Assembly (NCBI GenBank): GCA_037138335.1
Contig: JBAXIO010000001.1
Location: 124,001-188,000, forward strand
Length of the DNA: 64,000 nt
Source: CAIRDP01 sp037138335
Lineage (GTDB): Bacteria > Bacteroidota > Bacteroidia > Bacteroidales > FEN-979
Reading direction: 5' to 3'
The position numbers were made by a program, and so were the translations under genes. Shown here piece by piece: positions 22,849-31,263 of this stretch (the first letter of the stretch is position 1; every line of letters starts with the position of its first letter). The notes under the pieces were generated by a model. The model did no database searches. It saw only the letters and a list, made by a program, of their open reading frames with translations, and was not told the DNA's origin.

Positions 22849-25743
22849 GAGATCATATGCAGCTTGCTGAATATTTGTACGGATGTTCATATCCCTGAGT
22901 TTCTGGTTTGCTGCAGAGGGGCAAACACGGTTGGAGAGAAAAACGTATACCAGCCCGTTCGCAGGGTCGGCCCAGGTATAAGTCCCGGTAAACCCGCTAT
23001 GACCGAAGCTTTCCTGTGAAGCCCCCTCACAGGTGGGACTGTCAGGTTTGTAGTTCGTGAGGGGCTTGTCGAATCCCAGGGCCCTGCGGTTCCCGCTTCC
23101 CGGGAACTGGCAGCTAGTGAAAGTCCTTACCGTGGAAGGGGAGAAGAACTGCTTGCCCCCGTAACTGCCCTGGTTCAGGAGCATCTGCATGATCACTCCC
23201 AGTTCAAGTGCATTGGTAAACAGCCCGGCATGCCCCGAAATACCCCCGAGCATTGCCGCACCCGGATCGTGAACGTAACCCCTGATGAGCTGGTGGCGGA
23301 ATTCAGTGTCGTTCTCGGTAGGCATTATCATGCCCCTGGCAAACCGTTTGTACGCATTGAAACAGGTATGTTGCAGACCGAGAGGGCCGTAAAAGGTTTC
23401 ATCCAGGTACACATCAAATGGTTTCCCGCTTATTTTTTCCACGACCTGCCTTAGCAGGTAAAAGCCAAGATCGCTGTAAAGGTATTTCCCTTTTTCCCCC
23501 AGGGGCGACCTGGCGATCTGCCGGTAAACAGTATCCTGCCAGGCCTTGCTTATAAACAGGCTGTCGGCTACTTTTGAACAAAAGACCGAGCCCGAATCCC
23601 TGCTGAAAACTTTTTCATTTAGCCCCCCGGGGCTGATATGCGATTTGTAAAAAGGGATCCATGACTGCAGGCCCGCCTGGTGGGTCATGACATCGCGTAT
23701 GATCAAAGCCGATTTATTTGACCCGGCCAGGTAAGGCAGGAATTTTCCAAGGCTGTCATCAACGCTTAGTTTATCCTGGTCAAACAGTTTCATGACGGCC
23801 AGGGTGGTGGCGGCTATTTTGGTTACCGATGCAATGTCGTATAAATCGTTTGTGTTCACATTGATCGTATCGTTATACTGCGGATGGCCAAATGCCTTGT
23901 TATAAAATACTTTGCCGTTTTTTGCAAGCAGCACCTGGCATCCGGGATAAGCTCCCTTTGCTATCCCGTCCAGGGCAAGTGAATCGATAATCCCCAGGGA
24001 TGCTTCAGTTAACCCTGTTTCTTCAGGCATTGCAAAGGATATCCTTGTTTTATCGGTTTCCTCCCCTGTACCATACCTGAAGCCCGCCGGGCTGACGGGA
24101 AGGTGGCCCTGGGAACTGATCCCGCCGAAAAGCACCTCGGCGGCAAGCAGCCGGGTCACGGGAAAATCCTGGTATGCGACCAGGATGGATTCCGTTCTGA
24201 CTGGTTTTAGAAGAAGGCTTAACGAATAAGGATTGCCAAAAACCACCAATACAGTCCTGCTGATCTTCGACAGGGTATCGGCCAGGTGCAGGGTTTGTTT
24301 CGAGAGGTTGAAACTGTCGGCAGGGTAGCCGGTCATATTGTGAAGGCCTATGATGACAACATCGAATTTCTTAAGCTTGCCAAGCACACTGTCCTGTTCG
24401 GCCCTGCTGAACTTCCGGGGCAGGAAGAACGGGCTTACCTTTGCGTAGGAATTTAAAGCTTCCGGGAACTCCATGCCGGGCCTGTCACCTATCCCCAGGT
24501 AAGCAATATGCCTTTTGTCAAGGGAGATCAAAGGGATGAGCCCGAGTTCGTTTTTGACCACCGTCAGGGCCGAGGCAAAGCCTTCTTTCTGCAATGCCAG
24601 GGATGCCCTCGTATTGAGGTCATTATACAGGTTAAGGGTGCTCACAGGCTTGTTGCTTGCCCCCAGGCCGCTTTTTAACATCAATATCCTGAAACATCTC
24701 CTGTCAATCTCCGCCCAGGGGAACAGGTTGCTGTCGGCAGCGGCTTTGATAACCCTGATCGCTTCCTCCACCTGCTTGGGAAGAAGTAGTATGTCATTTC
24801 CGGCTTGCAGGGCTTTCAGCTCAATCTCGCCCGGCTTGTAGTATTTTACCACACCCTGCATGTCCAGGGCGTCGGTGATCACAAATCCCCTGAACCCCAG
24901 TTCCTCTTTCAGGAGCCGGGTTACAACAGGCTTCGAAAGGGTGGAAGCTGCATTCAGCGATGAATCATAGCAGGGGAGGTAAAGATGGGCTATCATAATT
25001 CCCTTTATACCATTGTTTATTAACGTTTTAAATGGAAAAAGTTCAACGCTGTCCATTCTCTCCCTCGAATGTCTTATTACAGGCAGGGTCAGGTGTGAGT
25101 CGGAATCAGTATCCCCATGGCCGGGGAAATGTTTGGCAACGGCCATAACGCCGTTATCCTGCAACCCACGCATATATTGCAGGCTTTTGGCCGCAACCCT
25201 GTATTTGTTTTCACCAAACGACCTGAAATTGATCACCGGGTTATCGGGGTTGCAGTTAATGTCGGCTACAGGTGCGAAGTTGATCTGGATGCCGAGCCGC
25301 CTGCAATCAGCAGCTATCCTTGATGCCACCTGGTAAATCAGGGTATCGTTGGAGATGGCTCCGATGGTTATGGGCCTTGGGAAAGCGGTCGCACTGTCGA
25401 GCCTCATACCGAGGCCCCATTCGGCATCTATAGAGATAAGCAGGGGAACCTTGCTAATTTCCTGCAGCCTATTGGTGAAAACGGCCTGGGCGTAAGGCAT
25501 CCCCTTGAAGAAACAAATGCCCCCTGGCTGGTTTTTTAAAACGACCGCGGCAAGGCTGTCCCTGTAAGTCGAATCCTTGTAAGAATAGGCCCTTAAGATG
25601 AATAACTGGGCGATCTTCTCCCCGGGTGTGAGTTTCCTGATGACCGAGTCGGCCCAGAGGCTGTCGGACCTCAGTATACCCTGTGCCTGCACAACAGGAC
25701 CAGCCAGGAAAAATATTGTCAGGAAAAAGATCAGGTGCTTCAT
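22825..25743 (-). CDS. NagZ-like GH3 glycosidase fused to a serine beta-lactamase-family domain
   Basis: 972 residues from the ATG at 25743, giving signal peptide MKHLIFFLTIFFLAGPVVQA. The GH3 domain (about 30-360) has the NagZ signature KHFPGHGDTDSDSH (204-217), whose Asp-His pair serves as acid/base in NagZ, and the nucleophile D291 in ITDALDM. A GH3 C-terminal domain follows (to about 560). The last 400 residues are a class C beta-lactamase or DD-peptidase-like domain with S639-x-x-K642 (SVTK), a YSDLGFYLL Tyr motif and a late HSGFTGTY. The likely role is release of GlcNAc from peptidoglycan fragments plus peptide or ester hydrolysis. It appears periplasmic or outer-membrane associated. 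Confidence 0.9.
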   Translation of the reverse strand: MKHLIFFLTIFFLAGPVVQAQGILRSDSLWADSVIRKLTPGEKIAQLFILRAYSYKDSTYRDSLAAVVLKNQPGGICFFKGMPYAQAVFTNRLQEISKVPLLISIDAEWGLGMRLDSATAFPRPITIGAISNDTLIYQVASRIAADCRRLGIQINFAPVADINCNPDNPVINFRSFGENKYRVAAKSLQYMRGLQDNGVMAVAKHFPGHGDTDSDSHLTLPVIRHSRERMDSVELFPFKTLINNGIKGIMIAHLYLPCYDSSLNAASTLSKPVVTRLLKEELGFRGFVITDALDMQGVVKYYKPGEIELKALQAGNDILLLPKQVEEAIRVIKAAADSNLFPWAEIDRRCFRILMLKSGLGASNKPVSTLNLYNDLNTRASLALQKEGFASALTVVKNELGLIPLISLDKRHIAYLGIGDRPGMEFPEALNSYAKVSPFFLPRKFSRAEQDSVLGKLKKFDVVIIGLHNMTGYPADSFNLSKQTLHLADTLSKISRTVLVVFGNPYSLSLLLKPVRTESILVAYQDFPVTRLLAAEVLFGGISSQGHLPVSPAGFRYGTGEETDKTRISFAMPEETGLTEASLGIIDSLALDGIAKGAYPGCQVLLAKNGKVFYNKAFGHPQYNDTINVNTNDLYDIASVTKIAATTLAVMKLFDQDKLSVDDSLGKFLPYLAGSNKSALIIRDVMTHQAGLQSWIPFYKSHISPGGLNEKVFSRDSGSVFCSKVADSLFISKAWQDTVYRQIARSPLGEKGKYLYSDLGFYLLRQVVEKISGKPFDVYLDETFYGPLGLQHTCFNAYKRFARGMIMPTENDTEFRHQLIRGYVHDPGAAMLGGISGHAGLFTNALELGVIMQMLLNQGSYGGKQFFSPSTVRTFTSCQFPGSGNRRALGFDKPLTNYKPDSPTCEGASQESFGHSGFTGTYTWADPANGLVYVFLSNRVCPSAANQKLRDMNIRTNIQQAAYDLFEKFGVK

Positions 25744-25865
25744 TATAATATAAATATTAGTACCCTGCTGTACGGGCAAAACAAAAGAAGCTAAAAATGC
25801 CGTGGGATACTTTAAATCTTATCCAATTTTATTAACATCAACCCGGCTTGCAGATTGGATTCCCA

Positions 25866-25873
25866 TATCTTTG
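25866..25873 (+). promoter_or_regulatory. Probable -7 box of the transketolase/VWA unit (TATCTTTG)
   Basis: TATCTTTG ends 29 bases before the ATG at 25903. A TTG at 25848-25850 is only 15 bases upstream, short for a -33 box. Confidence 0.5.
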
Positions 25874-25902
25874 GCCGGAATAAGCCAAATTAACTTATCG
25901 AG

Positions 25903-26748
25903 ATGCCGACAACAGAAGAACTGCAGCGAATTGCCACACAAGTCAGGAGGGATATTATACGAATGATCAACGGGGCCGCCTCGGGTCATCCCGGAGGGTC
26001 ACTGGGGGTAGCCGACTTTCTTACAGTCCTGTACTTTGAGATAATGCGCACCGATCCCGGGAAATTTGACATGGACGGGAAAGATGAGGATCTTTTCTTC
26101 CTTTCAAACGGGCATGTGTGCCCTGCATGGTACAGTGTAATGGCAAGGTATGGGCTCTTCCCGGTTCCGGAATTGGGCACTCTTCGTAAACTCGGCAGCC
26201 GTCTGCAAGGGCACCCTTCAACTTTCGAAAAACTCCCGGGGGTGAGGATGGCTTCAGGTTCGCTTGGCCAGGGCCTTTCGGTTTCAATAGGAGCCGCGAT
26301 CGCAAAAAAAATGAACGGCGACAAACACCTGGTTTATACTCTTTGCGGGGACGGGGAACTTGAGGAAGGTTCGAACTGGGAAGCGCTTATGTTCGCTCCT
26401 GCGAAAAAGATCGACAACCTCATAGCAGTAATAGATTACAACGGACAACAAATTGACGGCCCTGTTGATAAAGTGATGCCCCTCGGAAACCTGAGGGCCA
26501 AATTCGAAGCCTTTGGATGGGAGGTGACCGAAATGGACGGCAATAATATTGCAGAAGTACTGGACGTTCTCAATAAAGTAAAATCCCTTACCGGGCAGGG
26601 AAAACCCAATTTGGTCATTATGCATACGCATATGGGTTTCGGAGTGGATTTTATGATGGATAACCATGAGTGGCATGGGGTCCCTCCAACAAATGAACAG
26701 GCCGCCAGGGCTTTAAGCCAGCTGCCGGAAACCCTGGGTGATTATTGA
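25903..26748 (+). CDS. Transketolase, N-terminal (thiamine diphosphate-binding) subunit
   Basis: 281 residues, the usual length for a split transketolase N subunit. It has SGHPGGSLG near 27, FLSNGHVCPAWYSVM, RLQGHPS, the substrate-site GSLGQGLS near 119 and the cofactor motif CGDGELEEGSNWEA near 147. It transfers two-carbon units in the pentose phosphate pathway together with the C-terminal subunit at 28287-29240. In many genomes the two subunit genes are adjacent; here a VWA gene stands between them. The stop codon at 26746-26748 lies only five bases before that gene's ATG. Confidence 0.95.
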   Translation: MPTTEELQRIATQVRRDIIRMINGAASGHPGGSLGVADFLTVLYFEIMRTDPGKFDMDGKDEDLFFLSNGHVCPAWYSVMARYGLFPVPELGTLRKLGSRLQGHPSTFEKLPGVRMASGSLGQGLSVSIGAAIAKKMNGDKHLVYTLCGDGELEEGSNWEALMFAPAKKIDNLIAVIDYNGQQIDGPVDKVMPLGNLRAKFEAFGWEVTEMDGNNIAEVLDVLNKVKSLTGQGKPNLVIMHTHMGFGVDFMMDNHEWHGVPPTNEQAARALSQLPETLGDY

Positions 26749-26753
26749 TAAGC

Positions 26754-28187
26754 ATGCAACCGAAAGCAAAAGGAAACCGTATACTGAGGCTGGTCCTGTT
26801 AAGGATTGCAGCGGCCTGCATGATTTCAGGCATGGTCGTTGCATCTTATGTTTCTTTCGGGCAGGCCAGGAAGGAACCTGAAAAGCCCAAACCCATCACA
26901 CGTATTTTATTTGTTTTTGATGCATCCCAGAGCATGTACGGTAGATGGCAGAGTGACACCAAGTTCAATATCGCCACACGCCTGCTCTCGGGGCTGCTCG
27001 ACAGCCTGCGCAACATCCCCGACCTTGAGCTGGCGCTCAGGGTTTATGGCCATCAAAAACCTTTTCCGCCCCAGGACTGCAACGATTCAAAACTCGAAGT
27101 CCCTTTTGCAAAGGACAATATTGCAAGGATCAAACATGTGCTGAAGGTCATTAGCCCTAACGGTACTACCCCTATTGCATATTCCCTCTCTCTCTCAGCT
27201 AAGGATTTCACACCATGTGACCACTGCCGCAATGTGATCATCCTTATCACCGATGGATTGGAGGAATGCGGGGGGGACCCCTGTGCGGCCTCGGCCGAAC
27301 TGCAGCAGAAAGGGATTGCGCTGAAACCGTTTATTGTTGGGTTGGGGAAAAATTTCAAGGACCAGTTTGAGTGTGTGGGCACATATTTTGACGCCAGCAG
27401 CGAAAAGGAATTTACAAATGCCCTGAAAGTTATTATAAGCCGCACCCTGAACCCCACCACAATGCAGGTCAATCTGCTTGACCAGAATGACGACCCTACC
27501 GAAACCAATGTGGCAATGACATTTTATGATACCAGGAACGGCCTGATCAAATATAATTTCATTCATTCCCTCAATGCAAAGGGACTTCCCGATACCCTCG
27601 ACGTGGATCCCCTTGCCACATACAATATCGTTGTGCACACTATCCCCCAGGTCAGGAAAGATTCGGTCAAGCTTACCCCCGGAAAGCATACCGTGGTGGG
27701 GATTGACGCCCCCCAGGGCTATCTCACATTTAAAGCAAGCGGGAATGCCACCCTGAAATATTTGCCCTGTATCATAAGGAAAGCCGGACAGCCCCAGACC
27801 CTCAACGTTCAGCAGTTCGACCAGGTTGAAAAGTACATTGTCGGGAAATATGATATCGAAATACTTTGTTTGCCCAGGATCCTTGTGAAAGATGTGGATG
27901 TTACACAGAGCCATACCACGTTTGTGGAAATACCGACCCCGGGGATCGCAGTCATTCAAAGGGCGACCAACGGGTACGGCAGCCTTTATATAGAAGAGAA
28001 AAAAGGACTCAGCTGGGTATACAACCTCAAAGACAACCAGCAGCAGCAGGAAACACTATACCTGCAACCTGGAAATTACAGGGTAGTATTCAGGCCGAAA
28101 TATTCAAATTCATCATCCTATACAGAAGAAAAGTCATTTAAAGTCGAATCGGGGCAAACGACAAACGTAAAGATGTATTCGAATTAA
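26754..28187 (+). CDS. Exported VWA-domain protein located between the transketolase genes
   Basis: 477 residues from the ATG at 26754; a TTG at 26745 would overlap the tkt stop. A signal peptide or anchor ends near residue 35 (SYVSFGQA). A von Willebrand factor A domain (about 47-220) has the metal-site motif DASQS with MYGRW, then a GTTPIAYSL threonine site and LITDGLEECGGDPCA. The remainder (about 235-477) resembles Ig or carboxypeptidase-regulatory-like beta modules: LTPGKHTVVGIDAPQGYL and YLQPGNYRVVFRP. VWA domains bind proteins through a metal ion. The partner is unknown. No MoxR ATPase or other BatA-type genes are near. It ends just before a 7-bp repeat tract. Confidence 0.85.
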   Translation: MQPKAKGNRILRLVLLRIAAACMISGMVVASYVSFGQARKEPEKPKPITRILFVFDASQSMYGRWQSDTKFNIATRLLSGLLDSLRNIPDLELALRVYGHQKPFPPQDCNDSKLEVPFAKDNIARIKHVLKVISPNGTTPIAYSLSLSAKDFTPCDHCRNVIILITDGLEECGGDPCAASAELQQKGIALKPFIVGLGKNFKDQFECVGTYFDASSEKEFTNALKVIISRTLNPTTMQVNLLDQNDDPTETNVAMTFYDTRNGLIKYNFIHSLNAKGLPDTLDVDPLATYNIVVHTIPQVRKDSVKLTPGKHTVVGIDAPQGYLTFKASGNATLKYLPCIIRKAGQPQTLNVQQFDQVEKYIVGKYDIEILCLPRILVKDVDVTQSHTTFVEIPTPGIAVIQRATNGYGSLYIEEKKGLSWVYNLKDNQQQQETLYLQPGNYRVVFRPKYSNSSSYTEEKSFKVESGQTTNVKMYSN

Positions 28188-28188
28188 A

Positions 28189-28258
28189 GTGAAGAGTGAA
28201 CAGTGAACAGTGAAGAGTGAACAATGACTGGTGACTAGTGATAGGTGAGCTGTGAGCA
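28189..28258 (+). repeat. Ten tandem 7-bp units (GTGAACA family)
   Basis: Ten uninterrupted heptamers fill the gap between the VWA gene and the transketolase C gene: GTGAAGA, GTGAACA, GTGAACA, GTGAAGA, GTGAACA, ATGACTG, GTGACTA, GTGATAG, GTGAGCT, GTGAGCA. The phase is kept throughout. The start GTGA is nearly invariant and the last three bases vary. Confidence 0.85.
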
Positions 28259-28286
28259 GAATTAAGGAGAAAAAACAAAACGAATT

Positions 28287-29240
28287 ATGACTGAATATAC
28301 CAATTCCGGTTCCAAAGATACCCGCTCGGGTTTTGGGGAAGCAATGCTTGAACTTGGCAGGACAAACCCCGAAGTGGTGGTTCTTTGTGCCGATCTTACC
28401 CCTTCAATGAAACTTGAAGCCTTTGCAAAGGAATTTCCCGACAGGTTCATCCAGACCGGGATAGCCGAAGCAAACATGATCTGCATAGCCTCCGGGCTGA
28501 CCATAGGGGGGAAGATACCGTTTACCGGCACCTTCGCAAATTTTTCGACCGGCAGGGTATATGACCAGATAAGGCAATCGGTCGCCTATTCTGAAAAGAA
28601 CGTGAAGATATGTGCCTCACATGCCGGGATCACCCTGGGAGAAGACGGGGCCACGCACCAGAACCTGGAAGACCTTGGCATGATGAAGATGCTGCCCAAT
28701 ATGACCGTGATCAACCCCTGTGATTTCAACCAGACAAGGGCGGCCACCCTTGCAGTATGCCGTCATAAGGGACCGGTTTACCTCAGGTTTGGCCGTCCAA
28801 AGGTTCCCAATTTCACGCCGGCCGGACAGAAGTTCGAAATCGGGAAAGCCCTGCTGCTCAACGAAGGCAGCGATGTGAGCATCTTTGCAACAGGCCACCT
28901 GGTGTGGAAGGCGCTTGAAGCCTGCCGTATATTGGAGGAACAGGGGATCTCATCCGAAGTCATCAACATTCATACGATAAAACCCCTGGATGAGGAAGCG
29001 GTACTGGCTTCTGTGAGTAAGACCAGGTGTGCCGTTACCTGTGAAGAACATCAGATGAACGGAGGGCTTGGCGACAGCATAGCCCAGCTGCTTGCAAGAA
29101 AATGCCCGCTGCCCTTGGAAATGGTGGCTGTTCAGGATACTTTCGGCGAAAGCGGGACCCCCGAAGAACTGATGAAGAAGTTCGGCCTCGACACCCCTGA
29201 TGTGGTCAGCGCGGTAAAAGCCGTGCTTGCCAGAAAATGA
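28287..29240 (+). CDS. Transketolase, C-terminal (pyrimidine-binding) subunit
   Basis: 317 residues, partner of the N subunit at 25903-26748. It has DTRSGFGEAMLEL, a VVLCADLTPS strand, the conserved Glu of TGIAEANMICIASGL that activates thiamine diphosphate, FANFSTGRVYDQIRQSVAY, SHAGITLGEDGATHQNLED, and the C-terminal regulatory-like domain DVSIFATGHLVWKALEA. The gene is separated from its partner by the VWA gene and a heptamer tract. Its stop lies six bases from the oppositely oriented dedA stop. Confidence 0.95.
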   Translation: MTEYTNSGSKDTRSGFGEAMLELGRTNPEVVVLCADLTPSMKLEAFAKEFPDRFIQTGIAEANMICIASGLTIGGKIPFTGTFANFSTGRVYDQIRQSVAYSEKNVKICASHAGITLGEDGATHQNLEDLGMMKMLPNMTVINPCDFNQTRAATLAVCRHKGPVYLRFGRPKVPNFTPAGQKFEIGKALLLNEGSDVSIFATGHLVWKALEACRILEEQGISSEVINIHTIKPLDEEAVLASVSKTRCAVTCEEHQMNGGLGDSIAQLLARKCPLPLEMVAVQDTFGESGTPEELMKKFGLDTPDVVSAVKAVLARK

Positions 29241-29246
29241 TCCTTG

Positions 29247-29894
29247 TCAGGCTTTCTTACTGAAGATCTTTTGAAGAAAAGCCACGATCATGGGAAGCAG
29301 CGAAATGAAAATGATTGCTAAAATAGCAACTGTGAAGTTGTCTTTAATGAACGGGATGTTGCCGAAAAAATAACCGGCCAGGCTGAACAGTATAACCCAC
29401 AGCACATTCCCGAAAATACTGAAACTTATAAACCTAATGTAGGTCATGCTGCCCACGCCTGCTACAAAAGGGGCAAAGGTCCGGATGATAGGCATGAACC
29501 TGGCAATTATAAGGGTCTTCCCGCCGTGTTTTTCATAAAAGGCATGCGTTTTATCGAGATATTCCCTGCGGATAAGGCGGTAGTTCTTCTCGTATACTTT
29601 ATGGCCGAGGAACCGGCCTATGAAATAGTTGGTGTTGTCGCCCCCGAAGGCAGCGCAGATGAGCAGGATCATCAGGGGCATCATCTGCAGGGGCTCACCT
29701 GGCATCGCAGCAATGGTACCAGCGGCAAAAAGCAGGGAGTCACCTGGCAGGAAAGGGGTGATAACCAGCCCCGTCTCCATGAAAATGATGAGGAAAAGGA
29801 TAAGGTAAGCCCAGGTCTGGTAGTTACTGACGATTTCAAGCAAGTGCTTGTCGATATGCAATACGAAATCAATTAATTGCCTGATCAGTTCCAT
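29247..29894 (-). CDS. DedA family membrane protein
   Basis: 215 residues, about five membrane segments including re-entrant helices. The DedA signatures are FMETGLVITPFLPGDSLLFAAG near 40-60, the amphipathic stretch GHKVYEKNYRLIRREYLDKTHAFYEKHGGKT around 95-125 and ARFMPIIRTFAPFVAGVGSM, with the conserved Arg residues. DedA proteins act in membrane homeostasis, proposed as undecaprenyl-phosphate or phospholipid translocases driven by proton flow. Which lipid this one moves cannot be seen. It has its own -7 box. Confidence 0.92.
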   Translation of the reverse strand: MELIRQLIDFVLHIDKHLLEIVSNYQTWAYLILFLIIFMETGLVITPFLPGDSLLFAAGTIAAMPGEPLQMMPLMILLICAAFGGDNTNYFIGRFLGHKVYEKNYRLIRREYLDKTHAFYEKHGGKTLIIARFMPIIRTFAPFVAGVGSMTYIRFISFSIFGNVLWVILFSLAGYFFGNIPFIKDNFTVAILAIIFISLLPMIVAFLQKIFSKKA

Positions 29895-29922
29895 AGGCTT
29901 CAGTTTAATAATTAAGAAAGGG

Positions 29923-29930
29923 CAAAGTTA
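29923..29930 (-). promoter_or_regulatory. Probable -7 box of dedA (TAACTTTG)
   Basis: TAACTTTG on the minus strand ends 28 bases before the ATG at 29894. There is no clear -33 TTTG. Confidence 0.45.
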
Positions 29931-29949
29931 GTCGTTTTTTATTTTCTGC

Positions 29950-31185
29950 TTAAGGGACGGCGGTTTTCTCTATGCGAAGAAAGGCATCCTTCAGCAGGAA
30001 TGGCGTGATCAGGGTTGTAAGCAGGGCCATTACCACCAGGATCGAAAAGATGGGGACATCGATGAAGCCTTTCTGGAGGGCAATATTGGCGATGACCAGT
30101 TCCATGATGCCGCGGGCATTGAGCCCCAGTCCTATGGTTATTGACTTAAGATTGTCAAACCCGGCAAGTTTGGACCCGAAATAACCACCGAGGATCTTGC
30201 TCAGGAAGGATGCTATCAAAACGACTGTGAGCAGCAAACCGTTGGTGAGGGCGCTGGCATCAAACTGGACTCCCATGATGGCAAAAAAGATGGGTGCGAG
30301 AAAACCCATGGTGAAACTTGCAGTGGAATGCTTCACCTGTTCAAACTCTGATTTATGGAACAGGTCCCTGGGGAACAGCATAGCCCCGAAAAACGCCCCT
30401 ACAATAAAATGAAGCCCCAGCAGATCGGCAATGCTTGCGAAGATCAGGACGAACAGAATGACCATGGCAAACATCGACTCCTTCCCTTTGAGGTAACGGA
30501 GGAAACTTTCCATCTTGGGATTGAGGGTGCTTACCCTTTTCTTTGAAATGCCGATAAGCCTGTATGCAGCAACCAGGAAGAATATGAAAAACACCACCTT
30601 GCCGCTTGTAAAAAGTATCGAGAAGGTTACGTCCCTAAGGGTACCCGAGGTGCCGTTGTAATCGAGGATGACACCGAGTACCATCAGGGAGATGATATCG
30701 TTAAAAATGGCTGCCGAAATTATTCTTTGACCGACGTCGGTTTGCAGCTTGCCGAGGTCCATGAGGATGCGGATACTAACGGGAAGTGCAGTTATGGCAA
30801 TACAGAGACCGAGGAATATTGTGAAAATATTGCTGAAATGAAAGAGATGCCCGATAAGCAGGCCGCTTCCCAGGGGGATCAGGAACCCCAGCAGGGCGAT
30901 CCAGAAATTTCTCCCCCGGATCGAATTCCTGATCTCTTCCGCCTCAATTTCCATCCCGGCCATGAAAATAAGCAGGAACACTCCCAGGTCGGCAATGGGT
31001 TTGATGTCACCTACAACAGGAATGATATTGAAAAGGGAAGGACCCAGGATCACACCGGCAAGCACTTCGCCTATCATTGCAGGCTGGCCAAGGCGTTCGG
31101 AGAGTTCACCCAGGATCTTGGCCGCGAGTAAAAGAATCAGCAGGTTGACTATGAACGGCAGCTGGGTGTGAAAAACATGGAACAT
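29950..31185 (-). CDS. CPA2-family cation:proton antiporter (KefB/NapA type)
   Basis: 411 residues, about 12 to 13 membrane helices. The opening LAAKILGELSERLGQPAMIGEVLAGVILGPSLF is the conserved start of CPA2 antiporters. Further landmarks are DLGVFLLIFMAGMEIE, LCIAITALPVSIRILMDLG with ion-site residues and SAAIFNDIISLMVL with Asn-Asp in helix 5, and LGLNARGIMELVIANIALQKG. The transport domain has no C-terminal TrkA or universal stress domain. It exchanges a cation (Na+ or K+) for protons; the ion is not decidable. It is divergent from pnuC with a shared promoter region. Confidence 0.9.
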   Translation of the reverse strand: MFHVFHTQLPFIVNLLILLLAAKILGELSERLGQPAMIGEVLAGVILGPSLFNIIPVVGDIKPIADLGVFLLIFMAGMEIEAEEIRNSIRGRNFWIALLGFLIPLGSGLLIGHLFHFSNIFTIFLGLCIAITALPVSIRILMDLGKLQTDVGQRIISAAIFNDIISLMVLGVILDYNGTSGTLRDVTFSILFTSGKVVFFIFFLVAAYRLIGISKKRVSTLNPKMESFLRYLKGKESMFAMVILFVLIFASIADLLGLHFIVGAFFGAMLFPRDLFHKSEFEQVKHSTASFTMGFLAPIFFAIMGVQFDASALTNGLLLTVVLIASFLSKILGGYFGSKLAGFDNLKSITIGLGLNARGIMELVIANIALQKGFIDVPIFSILVVMALLTTLITPFLLKDAFLRIEKTAVP

Positions 31186-31210
31186 ACTCTAACATCATCC
31201 TTACTGAATG

Positions 31211-31218
31211 CAAAATTA
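31211..31218 (-). promoter_or_regulatory. Probable -7 box of the antiporter gene (TAATTTTG)
   Basis: TAATTTTG on the minus strand ends 25 bases before the ATG at 31185. The nearest TTTG (31237-31234) is 15 bases upstream and forms half of the palindrome TTTGCAAA that also serves pnuC. Confidence 0.45.
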
Positions 31219-31229
31219 GTCTTTTCTGA

Positions 31230-31259
31230 TTTGCAAACCGCTGTATTAATTTACCTTTG
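31230..31259 (+). promoter_or_regulatory. Promoter of pnuC (TTTG-N18-TACCTTTG)
   Basis: TTTG (31230-31233) and TACCTTTG (31252-31259) with an 18-base spacer match the consensus fully. The predicted start of transcription falls at or next to the GTG at 31264. Confidence 0.65.
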
Positions 31260-31263
31260 CGCG

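Noticed and set aside
28189..28258. Heptamer tract as a CRISPR array
   Set aside because: Units are 7 bases with no spacers, and no cas genes are present.
31168..31263. ATG start for pnuC
   Set aside because: It is inside the divergent antiporter gene and before the pnuC promoter.
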